Assembly (NCBI RefSeq): GCF_031569985.1
Contig: NZ_JAMQKA010000005.1
Span: 124,001-188,000, forward strand
From: JAMQKA01 sp031569985
GTDB taxonomy: Bacteria; Bacteroidota; Rhodothermia; Balneolales; Balneolaceae
Reading direction: 5' to 3'
Length of the DNA: 64,000 nt
A model generated the notes under the pieces. The model had not been told where the DNA came from. It did not search any database and worked only from the letters and a program-made list of their open reading frames with translations. Positions 52,578 through 60,716 of this stretch are shown piece by piece. The translations under genes and the position numbers were made by a program. Positions within the stretch are counted from its first letter, which is position 1. Each line of letters begins with the position of its first letter.

Positions 52578-54065
52578 TTATGGGGCATTCGAAACCTCGT
52601 CAAGGTATACCTGCATAATCCACCCCACTTGGTTATTAAGTTCTACTTTCCACCATTGGTAGATTTCATCCGTATTATTAAATGATTCTCCGCTGCCTTT
52701 CTCCAGCAATTTGACCTTAGTTCCTTTTGCAAGCTTCGAAATAAGAGAACGTTTATCACTCCAGTGCAGTGGATCTGAGACAAACCAAACATTATCCGCA
52801 TTGACAAGCAGCTCAGGATTCCCTTTTACAGGCTTTGAAGCGGGCGGGCAACAGTTGCAGTATTCTTGTTGCCTTTGCTTAAACGATCCCCAGCTACCCC
52901 AAGGCAATAAGTTTTCTGCCTTTACCACCGCTTTTAAGCATCTGAATTTGACATCAATTGGCTCACTGGACGCATTGCATACCTTCGCTGCATTCTTAAT
53001 AAGCTCCTGGTCGCATTCTTCCCATTTTTGTTCCCACATATGAGACGGCCAGCAAGTCTGGTAACATTTATCGTGAATATCACATGGTAGTTTAGGGATA
53101 AAGCTTTGCGGTTTTGTACCATGGATGGAAGTATCGGAAAAGTGTGTATCAGTTCCATCAGCCGGATTATCTTTATCCTGACCGATCGAGAGCCACTTAG
53201 GCACGCTGCATCCATCATATTCATTCATCCTGTTGGTGTTTTTGGCCCTGTCCGGGCAATCCTCCAGACTTGTTATCGGATTTTGACGCGTCAATTGGCC
53301 ATTGATACAGCAATAATACTTCGGATTATATTCTATATTATTGCATTTAGGTTTTGGATGAGCTTTGCGTTGGATCTGTTTTGAGTTGCCTGGGCTTTGC
53401 TGTATAACATAAGTCAGCTCATGGGCCAGCAAATGCTTTCCCGTAGCGGTACCAGGTGAGTATTGATGCTGATTAAAGTAGATATCACTTCCATAGGTAA
53501 ACGCTTTAGCCCCCAGTGAATCGGTCATTTCGGCCGATTTTGAATCAGTATGCACTTTTACATCACTGAAATCGGCCACCATTTTGGTAGACATCTCTCG
53601 CTGCACCTTGCGAGGTAACCTATGCCCGCCTCCAGTTGACGATTGAAGCTGATTGTTTATTTCCCGGGGCGCGTAATCGGGACCATTTTTGGGGTTTGAA
53701 CCAGATTTAGCCTGTAGCAGCTTTTCACGGCACTCGGGGCAGTCAATGGGTTTTCCCTGCCTGAAATGGTCCTGGCATCGCGGGCACATTTGATCTATTC
53801 CGTGAGACTGTTCCTCCTGCACAGCGATTGGGCGCATCTGGATTGCTTCTTCGTCCTGCATCACGTTCATTTGGAGCTCCTCATCCACTGGCTGCTGCTG
53901 AATGTGATGGTTGGGCATCCGCATTACCCAGTCGGCCACGTGGTCGGCCTGCCGTTCATATTTATCTCCGGACTTGCCGCCCTCCAATTTGGGCTGGATA
54001 AAGTGATTACCCGCCAGGCTGGCTGGTTGATGGGATATCGGCTGGAAAGGTGCTGCTGTCCCCAT
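52578..54065 (-). CDS. eCIS-type cargo: DUF4157-like, phospholipase A2-like and SH3-like domains
   Basis: The 495-aa product has leader QPKLEGGKSGDKYERQAD, a two-pair zinc ribbon (Cys94, Cys97, Cys109, Cys112) and a DUF4157-like domain (about 145-222), where HELTH is replaced by HELTY (219). From about 280 it has YDGCSVPKWLSIG and then LPCDIHDKCYQTC, with His331-Asp332, the catalytic dyad pattern of secretory phospholipase A2. Several Cys suit disulfides. Residues 423-490 look like a bacterial SH3 domain. It probably injects membrane-damaging lipase activity; this is inference from motif and context. It starts 14 bp after the ATPase gene. Confidence 0.8.
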   Translation of the reverse strand: MGTAAPFQPISHQPASLAGNHFIQPKLEGGKSGDKYERQADHVADWVMRMPNHHIQQQPVDEELQMNVMQDEEAIQMRPIAVQEEQSHGIDQMCPRCQDHFRQGKPIDCPECREKLLQAKSGSNPKNGPDYAPREINNQLQSSTGGGHRLPRKVQREMSTKMVADFSDVKVHTDSKSAEMTDSLGAKAFTYGSDIYFNQHQYSPGTATGKHLLAHELTYVIQQSPGNSKQIQRKAHPKPKCNNIEYNPKYYCCINGQLTRQNPITSLEDCPDRAKNTNRMNEYDGCSVPKWLSIGQDKDNPADGTDTHFSDTSIHGTKPQSFIPKLPCDIHDKCYQTCWPSHMWEQKWEECDQELIKNAAKVCNASSEPIDVKFRCLKAVVKAENLLPWGSWGSFKQRQQEYCNCCPPASKPVKGNPELLVNADNVWFVSDPLHWSDKRSLISKLAKGTKVKLLEKGSGESFNNTDEIYQWWKVELNNQVGWIMQVYLDEVSNAP

Positions 54066-54079
54066 AGTAGGGCCTCATG

Positions 54080-55432
54080 TCAAATGGTTCTGCGGTTTTT
54101 ATGGTACTCCCGTTTTATCCCGGCCATGATGTCAGCCAGGTGGATCTCGTTGCTGTCGCGGCCCAGTGCACGGAGCGAACTGTGCTGAATAATATTCACA
54201 ATGGTGCCGCCGGCCAGTTCATACTCATTGGCAATGGCCGACAGGTCAATCTTGTCTTCCAGCCGGACGGCCTTACTGAACCCATTTTCCCATAGTGTTA
54301 ATCGCTCTTTTATACCAGGCATGGGAAAGTGGACCATCAGCTGCAGCCGCCGAAGGAAGGCGTTGTCGATGTTGTTTTTGAGATTCGAAGCCAGTATCAC
54401 TAACCCATTATGATCTTCAATACGCTGCAACAGGTAGGAAACCTGCTGGTTGGCAAAGCGGTCATGGGCGTCTTTGGTGCGCGTGCGGTTGCCGAACAGC
54501 GCGTCCGCCTCATCAAAAAACAGGATCCACTCCTTGTTTTCGGCACGGTCAAACACTTTGGCCAGGTTTTTCTCGGTCTCCCCGATATACTTGGAAACGG
54601 TCTGCGAGAGGTCAATGCGATACACATCGCGTCCGGTTTTTTTGCCCAGCAGGCTGGCTGTCAGCGTTTTACCGGTACCCGGCGGACCGTAGAACAGGGT
54701 CTTGTAGCCGGGCTTCAGATTCTTCTCCATGCCCCAGTCCTTCATCAGGGTATGATGATTCAGGATCCAGGTTTCAATTTCCTTGAGTTGATCCAAAATG
54801 TTATCGCCCAGCACCAAATCCGTCCACTCCATGTTGGTAGTCAGAAGTTTGGCGGGAAATTCCGTGCTGAACTGCGGCTTGCGATACTCCCCGATCGTCA
54901 GCAGATCCAGCACCTCCTTGGAGATTTGCAGGGCGCCACTGAGCCGCGGTTCTCCGTTCTCCATATCCTCCAGCCACAGAATATTTTCTTTGGCAAACGT
55001 GTGGGTGCTGTCAAACAGTCGCTGGATTGAAAAACGCCGTTCCAGGTCGCTGCCTGCCAGGATGAAGGCAGCCGTTTCTCCTGTTGGAATAAACCCGAGG
55101 TGGTTTTTGCCCTTCTTGCCGCCAAATTCGGTGTACACCTGCTGAGTCTGCTGATTTTTGGCGAGGAACATATCCAACAATTCCGGTTTGATGTGGGGGA
55201 CCATCGCCAAGATGAGCAAAAAGCGCTCTTCGTAGTCCAGGTTGTGCTGCCTCACGAATTGGCCATAAGACGATTCCCGGCCGTTAAACAACGGGGGCGT
55301 AATATCATAGACGTCGCCGTAGGGCGTCTCTTCGCCGCCGTTCAACTTTGAGCGTGTTTTAAGAATCTCCCGAAACCAAGAAAGCTCAGTTTGAATATCA
55401 CGGGCGTTATGTAAAATTGATGAGGCTACCAT
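54080..55432 (-). CDS. eCIS AAA+ ATPase (Afp15-like)
   Basis: The start is taken at 55432, overlapping the tape-measure gene by 7 bp; the longer frame to 55486 is less likely. The 450-aa product has an N-terminal helical domain, Walker A FYGPPGTGKT (249-256 for GPPGTGKT), Walker B ILFFDEADALFG (303-310 for ILFFDEAD), sensor ILASNLKNN and arginine finger region FLRRLQ. AAA+ ATPases of this type are conserved next to the tape-measure gene in Afp/PVC-like systems and are thought to load or assemble components. The gene order supports the call. Confidence 0.9.
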   Translation of the reverse strand: MVASSILHNARDIQTELSWFREILKTRSKLNGGEETPYGDVYDITPPLFNGRESSYGQFVRQHNLDYEERFLLILAMVPHIKPELLDMFLAKNQQTQQVYTEFGGKKGKNHLGFIPTGETAAFILAGSDLERRFSIQRLFDSTHTFAKENILWLEDMENGEPRLSGALQISKEVLDLLTIGEYRKPQFSTEFPAKLLTTNMEWTDLVLGDNILDQLKEIETWILNHHTLMKDWGMEKNLKPGYKTLFYGPPGTGKTLTASLLGKKTGRDVYRIDLSQTVSKYIGETEKNLAKVFDRAENKEWILFFDEADALFGNRTRTKDAHDRFANQQVSYLLQRIEDHNGLVILASNLKNNIDNAFLRRLQLMVHFPMPGIKERLTLWENGFSKAVRLEDKIDLSAIANEYELAGGTIVNIIQHSSLRALGRDSNEIHLADIMAGIKREYHKNRRTI

Positions 55433-56925
55433 TGTACGTGAATCAGGTGGTCGTTCCAGGGCAGTTTGATTATGGAGATGGGCCAAGGGAGCTGGTCGAG
55501 CAAAATATCATAACTGAGGCGTTCCACCTGCAGCTTCCAGCCATTTATATCGGGCGTCAGAATTCCATCTCGCTGCAGAAACGCGTCGCGGAATCCCTCA
55601 ATGGAGGTGTTCTTGAGCGCATCCCAGTTGTTGATTGCAGCCTGAATCATCGCTTGGGCCTCATCCTTTTCCCGGTCGGTCAGTTCTATTTCATAGGGTA
55701 CAAAGCTTTCCGGCGGCAGCCCGCAGAGCAGTTTGTTGAGCGGCCATTCGTGTTCTTCACCGGTGTTCTCACCTGTACTGACAAAGTGCAGCAGGTGTAT
55801 GGCCCGGTGAACGGCCTGCTCATTGACGAATTCCTGTTCATCAACATACCCGAGCGTACTAAAAAGCCGGGCAAGGTTGGTCCAAAGCAGTACCAATCCC
55901 GCATTTTCGATCTCCAAAAATTGTTCGCGGCTTGTATGCCTCGATGGTTCCGAGGCAGACTTATTGCCGGAAGACACCGGCGGTATATCCGATTTGCCCG
56001 CTGACCCTGAACCCGAATCAAGATCAGTCAGGTCATACATTTCTTGCCATTCATCGGGTGTGAATAGCATTGTTGTTTCGGTAAGACTGCGGATTGCCCG
56101 CTCCATAATGTCCTGAGGCAGATCATGTGACTTTTCCAGGGCACGAATCGTATGGGCTAATGCAATTTTTTTATGCCGGGACGAAAAAGTTGCACTGCTT
56201 AATTCTCCGGCCCCCGATTTCTGTATACCGCTCAATTTATACACCCATAACTGCTCCAGCAGTGTTTCCAGGAAGGAATTTCGAAGCTGTCTCCACGGTA
56301 CGGTTCTGTGCTGTTGGACATTCTGTTGATGAATCTCATCCTTGATCGACAGGTATAACTGAAACAGCTTCTCCAGTCGATGATGCATGAAGAATAACCG
56401 GAACTGCTGATCGGAGAATGAGTGAACGGTTCGGCTTCTGAAGGCTGCCTGTCCCAGTTCATTTCCCACAGCGGTGATCAGTGATTGGGCATCCTCCCGG
56501 AATTGCTCCCTGATCCATTGGTTTGTATCCCTGTTGGAATAAGGATTCCACCACGGTACCGACCCATGACGGAAGAAATGGATCAGCAGGTCCACCCGGC
56601 TTCTGGATTCTTGTTCGGCCAATCCCGTTTTACTGCCCGCTTCGCCAAAAGAGGGATCAAAATCATACATAGAGGCCAGTTTCAGCTTTTTGACCTCCTC
56701 TTTGAACTGAGTAAGCAGCCGATCAGTGAGTTCGTGATCCAACGCGCCTTTGTTGAGCACACCGATGTCGAGCTCCAGTTTATCCACGATCATGCGGCCC
56801 TGTTCTGGCGAAAGTTCATCGCACAGCCGGGACAGCGCGGGAATAATCTGCTCATGACAGATACGCGATACGCGCTCCTGGATCTCGCCGGCACTCTTCT
56901 GCTCGCCCAAGTGCAGGTCCATCAC
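55426..56925 (-). CDS. contractile injection system tape-measure protein (Afp14-like)
   Basis: The N-terminus (VMDLHLGEQKSAGEIQERVS, then IVDKLELDIGVLNKGALDHE) has the LELDLG-type signature of the CIS tape-measure family. The rest is long and helical, with FFRHGSVPWWNPYSN. The protein length (499 aa) sets particle length in such systems. The annotated start codon is GTG at 56925 (next ATG at 56922), but conserved-looking residues HIIRS lie just before it in the same open frame after the previous gene's TAG. The true start may therefore be upstream at a non-standard codon. It precedes the ATPase gene, matching the Afp14-Afp15 order. Confidence 0.85.
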   Translation of the reverse strand: MMDLHLGEQKSAGEIQERVSRICHEQIIPALSRLCDELSPEQGRMIVDKLELDIGVLNKGALDHELTDRLLTQFKEEVKKLKLASMYDFDPSFGEAGSKTGLAEQESRSRVDLLIHFFRHGSVPWWNPYSNRDTNQWIREQFREDAQSLITAVGNELGQAAFRSRTVHSFSDQQFRLFFMHHRLEKLFQLYLSIKDEIHQQNVQQHRTVPWRQLRNSFLETLLEQLWVYKLSGIQKSGAGELSSATFSSRHKKIALAHTIRALEKSHDLPQDIMERAIRSLTETTMLFTPDEWQEMYDLTDLDSGSGSAGKSDIPPVSSGNKSASEPSRHTSREQFLEIENAGLVLLWTNLARLFSTLGYVDEQEFVNEQAVHRAIHLLHFVSTGENTGEEHEWPLNKLLCGLPPESFVPYEIELTDREKDEAQAMIQAAINNWDALKNTSIEGFRDAFLQRDGILTPDINGWKLQVERLSYDILLDQLPWPISIIKLPWNDHLIHVQW

Positions 56926-56961
56926 GCAGCTTCGGATGATATGTTTGTTTGAGGACTCGAT

Positions 56962-59900
56962 CTATTTGAGCCTGAGGTTGCTTTTTACATTGCTTTGGAA
57001 ATCCTGGCTGACATAGCCTTTGGATTTTTTCTCCCATGCTTCCATGGTCGTCTTCATGTCAATATCCTCTGATGCATTGAAGATGTTGGCCGACTCGTTC
57101 AACACATCCTTGGTGGTGCTGGTCAGGTCGTCCGGCTGGGTATAGGCCAGGCGATCCAGGTAGGCCACCGTAACGTTATTCAGTGCTTCCTTGTGGAGCT
57201 CTTTCTCAGCACCCTTGGTATTCTGGATTTGTTCAACCAACTCGTTGCGGACGTTGTTATACTCATTGTTCAGGCGCACGACGCTGATATCCTCCTCATC
57301 CGAGAACTCTTTCACCGCATTGGCGGCCTTGGTGATGGCCGTTACCTCCTCTTTACCCTCCAGCTGTACCAACTGGTCGGCCTTCGCCTTGGCATTATTC
57401 ATGGATGTGGAGTAGTACTTCCTGATCTTCCGAACTTCTTCTTCCTGCTCCTGAATCTCCAGTGTTTTCACAATACGCTCGAAATTTATGATGATATCCT
57501 TTGCGGGACTCATCACAAAGTCTATGGAGTTGGTACCCGTCGTAATGTCCACCGTTTTTCGGGCATCTACATATCCCACAAATTTGGCGATCAGGGTCTG
57601 CTGGCCAATGGGGACATTAGACAGCGTGTAGTTCCCGTCGGAATTGGTCGTAGTACCCCGGTCGGTGCCTTCTACCACGATATTAACGCCCTGCAGCGGT
57701 TCCTGGTTTCCTTCCACTCCCACCGTAGTAACCGTTCCTGTTACCGTGCCTACCTGTGGCTTCGTCTGTCGCTGTACAGGGATAAAGATGGTGATGGTAT
57801 CGCTGCCAACCGTTTCCTGGCGGTTCACATCCTGGATCTGGTAATTGAACTCGTCGATAATGAAAAAATCGTCGGTTCGCTGTATCTCGGCGGCCAGCTT
57901 CTGGGGATCCACATCATAAACCAGCATCTGCTTGGTTTTGGTGTTGTCCGGCTCGTAGGGATCATCACGGAAAATCGTGCTTCCAAAGTTGGGCTGGCTG
58001 GTAAGACTGGCTTTATAAATATCGGGATCATACAGGTCGTTGATGAGCTGAATCTCTACGCTTTTATAGCTGGAAATTTCGAGTGCATCATCTGTCATGG
58101 CGATGGCCGTCACAGGCGGCGCGAAGGGGTCGAGCGTAACCACTTCGGAGTAGATGTCCTCGCACGGATCGCAGCAGGTGAAAGGCAGGGTGAAGTCGGC
58201 GACCACGCGGCCTTCCATCTCCGAAACGACCTCAAGGTATTCATCCATATTAAAATCCATATTCTCAAAGTCGATATTGAACCCACCGAATGAGGCAAAT
58301 CGCTCCGCGAACTCGTTACCATCTTCATCCCGCAGTTCATCAAACTGGTGGGGGAGCTGGTAAACCAGCAGGAAGGTCTGTCCCGGCGCCACGCCCGCTT
58401 TGTGCTCCACGCCCGGGTGATTGCCCCGGAAACGCGAAAGCTGCATCGCCTCCACCAGGGCCTCTTGTCGTTCCTGCAGGGTATCGTTGAGGACCCGGAT
58501 GGTGATGTAGGGATAGATCGCCAGGAAGTTGACGATCCGGTGGATAATCCAGGCAAAGTAGAGATAGATCGTCATCATCACCCGGTACTGCGCGTTGGTG
58601 GCCATACTGGCCATCCATTTCATAATCTTGACGATAACCCGCAACACACATTTGTAATGATTGAGCCAGGTTGACATCTCAAAATCAGCGAAGTCCAGGG
58701 GCATCGCATCGATAAGCTGGTGGATACAGGTATTAAACGAGGCGAATAGCTCTCGGATTGACGTATCGGTATTGCTTTCAAAAGAGGCCGAAAGCGACAC
58801 ATTTTCCCGGCTGCTGGCTCGTTCAAAATTGTTCAACGTGGTGTACAGCCGGTTGGCGGATTCAGTAAATCGCGTGGGATCTGCCCCCATAAATACGTTC
58901 GTAAAGTCGGTAGTATTGACGTTGAAGGCGCTCCGCCTGGAAAAGCTTGCCCCGCTGGTCCTGAAGCCGGCTTCCTCTGCAGACATAAACATCGCCCGGT
59001 TGAGAACCGCCCGTTCCGTGGTTTTGCTGGCCTGTACAATGTTCTTGAGGAACAGCAGAATCTTGTTGCGCCAGATTGAATACTGTGGCTGCAGGTCTTC
59101 AATAAGGCAGGCGGGCATGGGATTTTCCTCCATCAAATCCCCGAAGTATACTTTCTTGATATCAAACGATAGGTTGTGCTCCGACTTCAGAATGTGGAGG
59201 CGTGCTTCCACCTGTCTCACCTGCTTGCTGATGTGCCCCTCAATACGCAGGAAGTTGTAGGAGTCCAGGTCGTAAAACAGTGGCGTTTTTATGGGATGAA
59301 AATCGTCGGTAGCAGTTTCATGATTGTCGTATGAAATCTGCTGGGGGTATTCGCTGCTTCGGCACTGGCGCTGCAGGTCAAAGTTCCAGTTCTCCTCCAG
59401 CGTGCCCAGCCCCTCGATGCTGCTTTCTCGTTTGGAATCATAATAATATGGGATAGCCCGCTCAGAAAGGGTGCTCTTTTTCTCGCAGCTGGGTGTTATT
59501 TTAATTTCCCGCTCCGAGGTGTCTTTCAATCGCCCCAGGTCAAAACTTTCCCACAGCAACACTAATCGTTTGTGCAGCATCTGTACTTTTTCAGCCATGT
59601 AGCGCTGATCACTGAAGGCCGGGGAGGCCACAAATTCATTGCGGTATTCGACCTCGGCACAGAGCCCGCCGGCTTGTTCGCAGGCCAGGCCCAGCAGCAG
59701 GTGTTTGGGGAAGCGAGTCATATCAGGGCAGCAGGCCCCGCTCAGCTCCATGGCCGTCATGCGGAATTCTTCGTAGGCCAGGATCAGATCCTTGACAAAA
59801 TCGTAGAAATATTGAACGCCATAAATCGACTCCGAAAATGAGCTGTAGGCATCACGGTACTCTTCCAGCTGCTCCCTGGTATTTGTGATCGCCTCCATTT

Positions 59901-60705
59901 CAAATGGATTCTGTTCGTTATAGAGATCCTCCAGCACCGGTGAATACACGGAATATGATTTGATCATCGCATCATACAGCGGATCCCACACCTCGTCAAC
60001 CGCCTTCAGGTATTCGCTTGCCATGCCGATATAAAAAAGGGTGGCTGGAGTTGCGGGCTTAAGCAGTGGGCGACGAACTTGAAGAACGGGCAGTTCATAT
60101 TTATCGGGATATGCCTCATCCAGCATGCCGCCGTTTAGACGTTCTTTCACCTTGTTGTTGTACTCCTCTTCGGTGATCACGAGTTTCCGAAGCGTCAGGA
60201 TTCGGTCGATACCCAGCTCGTCACAGCTTTTGCCCAAGCACGATTTCAGGTCCTTGTCATAGCATTCCAGGAACAGTAGCACAATTTTGTCAGACAGAAA
60301 TTCCGCGTTTAGATCAGTGACGTCTTCCTCCTCTTCAGGATCTATATCCGCTTCGGCCGTCAGCAGCTCGTGTAGCTCCACATCCTGAAGCTGAGTCAGC
60401 GGATCTTCAAACGGCGGGTAACTGACGGTGTTGGGCTTCGAATAGGTGCGATATTGTGTAGTCACGCATTCGCCGATGGTAATCAGGTACCCTTCGGAGG
60501 TGACGCCCACGCCTTTTGTAATCGTCAGCTCATCCTGGTCGTCGTTGCAGATGATATCCATGCCGCACACCACGCCGATACCGATCAGGCTGACGCGGGT
60601 CAGGCGTGTTTGCTGGTCCAGGTAGTTATGCATCTGGTTCAGCTGGGAGCTGGTAAGAACCTGGTTATCTTCAAATACGGGATAGTTCTTGATTAAGGTA
60701 CTCAT
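56962..60705 (-). CDS. large eCIS structural protein with carboxypeptidase-regulatory-like domain
   Basis: This 1247-aa protein starts MSTLIKNYPVFEDNQVLTSS, then QLNQMHNYLDQQTRLTRVSL and IGIGVVCGMDI. This resembles an N-terminus I recall in FCB-type eCIS clusters but cannot name. The middle is long and mostly helical with short beta parts. Residues about 985-1075 form a CarboxypepD_reg-like beta-sandwich (PLQGVNIVVEGTDRGTTTNS). The end is helical. It has no signal peptide. Location between the baseplate-like and tape-measure genes suggests a baseplate, fibre or collar part. No exact function is assigned. Confidence 0.7.
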   Translation of the reverse strand: MSTLIKNYPVFEDNQVLTSSQLNQMHNYLDQQTRLTRVSLIGIGVVCGMDIICNDDQDELTITKGVGVTSEGYLITIGECVTTQYRTYSKPNTVSYPPFEDPLTQLQDVELHELLTAEADIDPEEEEDVTDLNAEFLSDKIVLLFLECYDKDLKSCLGKSCDELGIDRILTLRKLVITEEEYNNKVKERLNGGMLDEAYPDKYELPVLQVRRPLLKPATPATLFYIGMASEYLKAVDEVWDPLYDAMIKSYSVYSPVLEDLYNEQNPFEMEAITNTREQLEEYRDAYSSFSESIYGVQYFYDFVKDLILAYEEFRMTAMELSGACCPDMTRFPKHLLLGLACEQAGGLCAEVEYRNEFVASPAFSDQRYMAEKVQMLHKRLVLLWESFDLGRLKDTSEREIKITPSCEKKSTLSERAIPYYYDSKRESSIEGLGTLEENWNFDLQRQCRSSEYPQQISYDNHETATDDFHPIKTPLFYDLDSYNFLRIEGHISKQVRQVEARLHILKSEHNLSFDIKKVYFGDLMEENPMPACLIEDLQPQYSIWRNKILLFLKNIVQASKTTERAVLNRAMFMSAEEAGFRTSGASFSRRSAFNVNTTDFTNVFMGADPTRFTESANRLYTTLNNFERASSRENVSLSASFESNTDTSIRELFASFNTCIHQLIDAMPLDFADFEMSTWLNHYKCVLRVIVKIMKWMASMATNAQYRVMMTIYLYFAWIIHRIVNFLAIYPYITIRVLNDTLQERQEALVEAMQLSRFRGNHPGVEHKAGVAPGQTFLLVYQLPHQFDELRDEDGNEFAERFASFGGFNIDFENMDFNMDEYLEVVSEMEGRVVADFTLPFTCCDPCEDIYSEVVTLDPFAPPVTAIAMTDDALEISSYKSVEIQLINDLYDPDIYKASLTSQPNFGSTIFRDDPYEPDNTKTKQMLVYDVDPQKLAAEIQRTDDFFIIDEFNYQIQDVNRQETVGSDTITIFIPVQRQTKPQVGTVTGTVTTVGVEGNQEPLQGVNIVVEGTDRGTTTNSDGNYTLSNVPIGQQTLIAKFVGYVDARKTVDITTGTNSIDFVMSPAKDIIINFERIVKTLEIQEQEEEVRKIRKYYSTSMNNAKAKADQLVQLEGKEEVTAITKAANAVKEFSDEEDISVVRLNNEYNNVRNELVEQIQNTKGAEKELHKEALNNVTVAYLDRLAYTQPDDLTSTTKDVLNESANIFNASEDIDMKTTMEAWEKKSKGYVSQDFQSNVKSNLRLK

Positions 60706-60716
60706 GGCATCAGTGA

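Noticed and set aside
55433..55486. Upstream start for the AAA+ ATPase
   Set aside because: It would overlap the tape-measure gene by 61 bp and has no ribosome site; the 7-bp overlap start is more natural.
57193..58293. 366-aa plus-strand open frame
   Set aside because: It lies opposite the 1247-aa structural gene in the region with biased codons; the minus-strand frame has clear domains and close neighbours.
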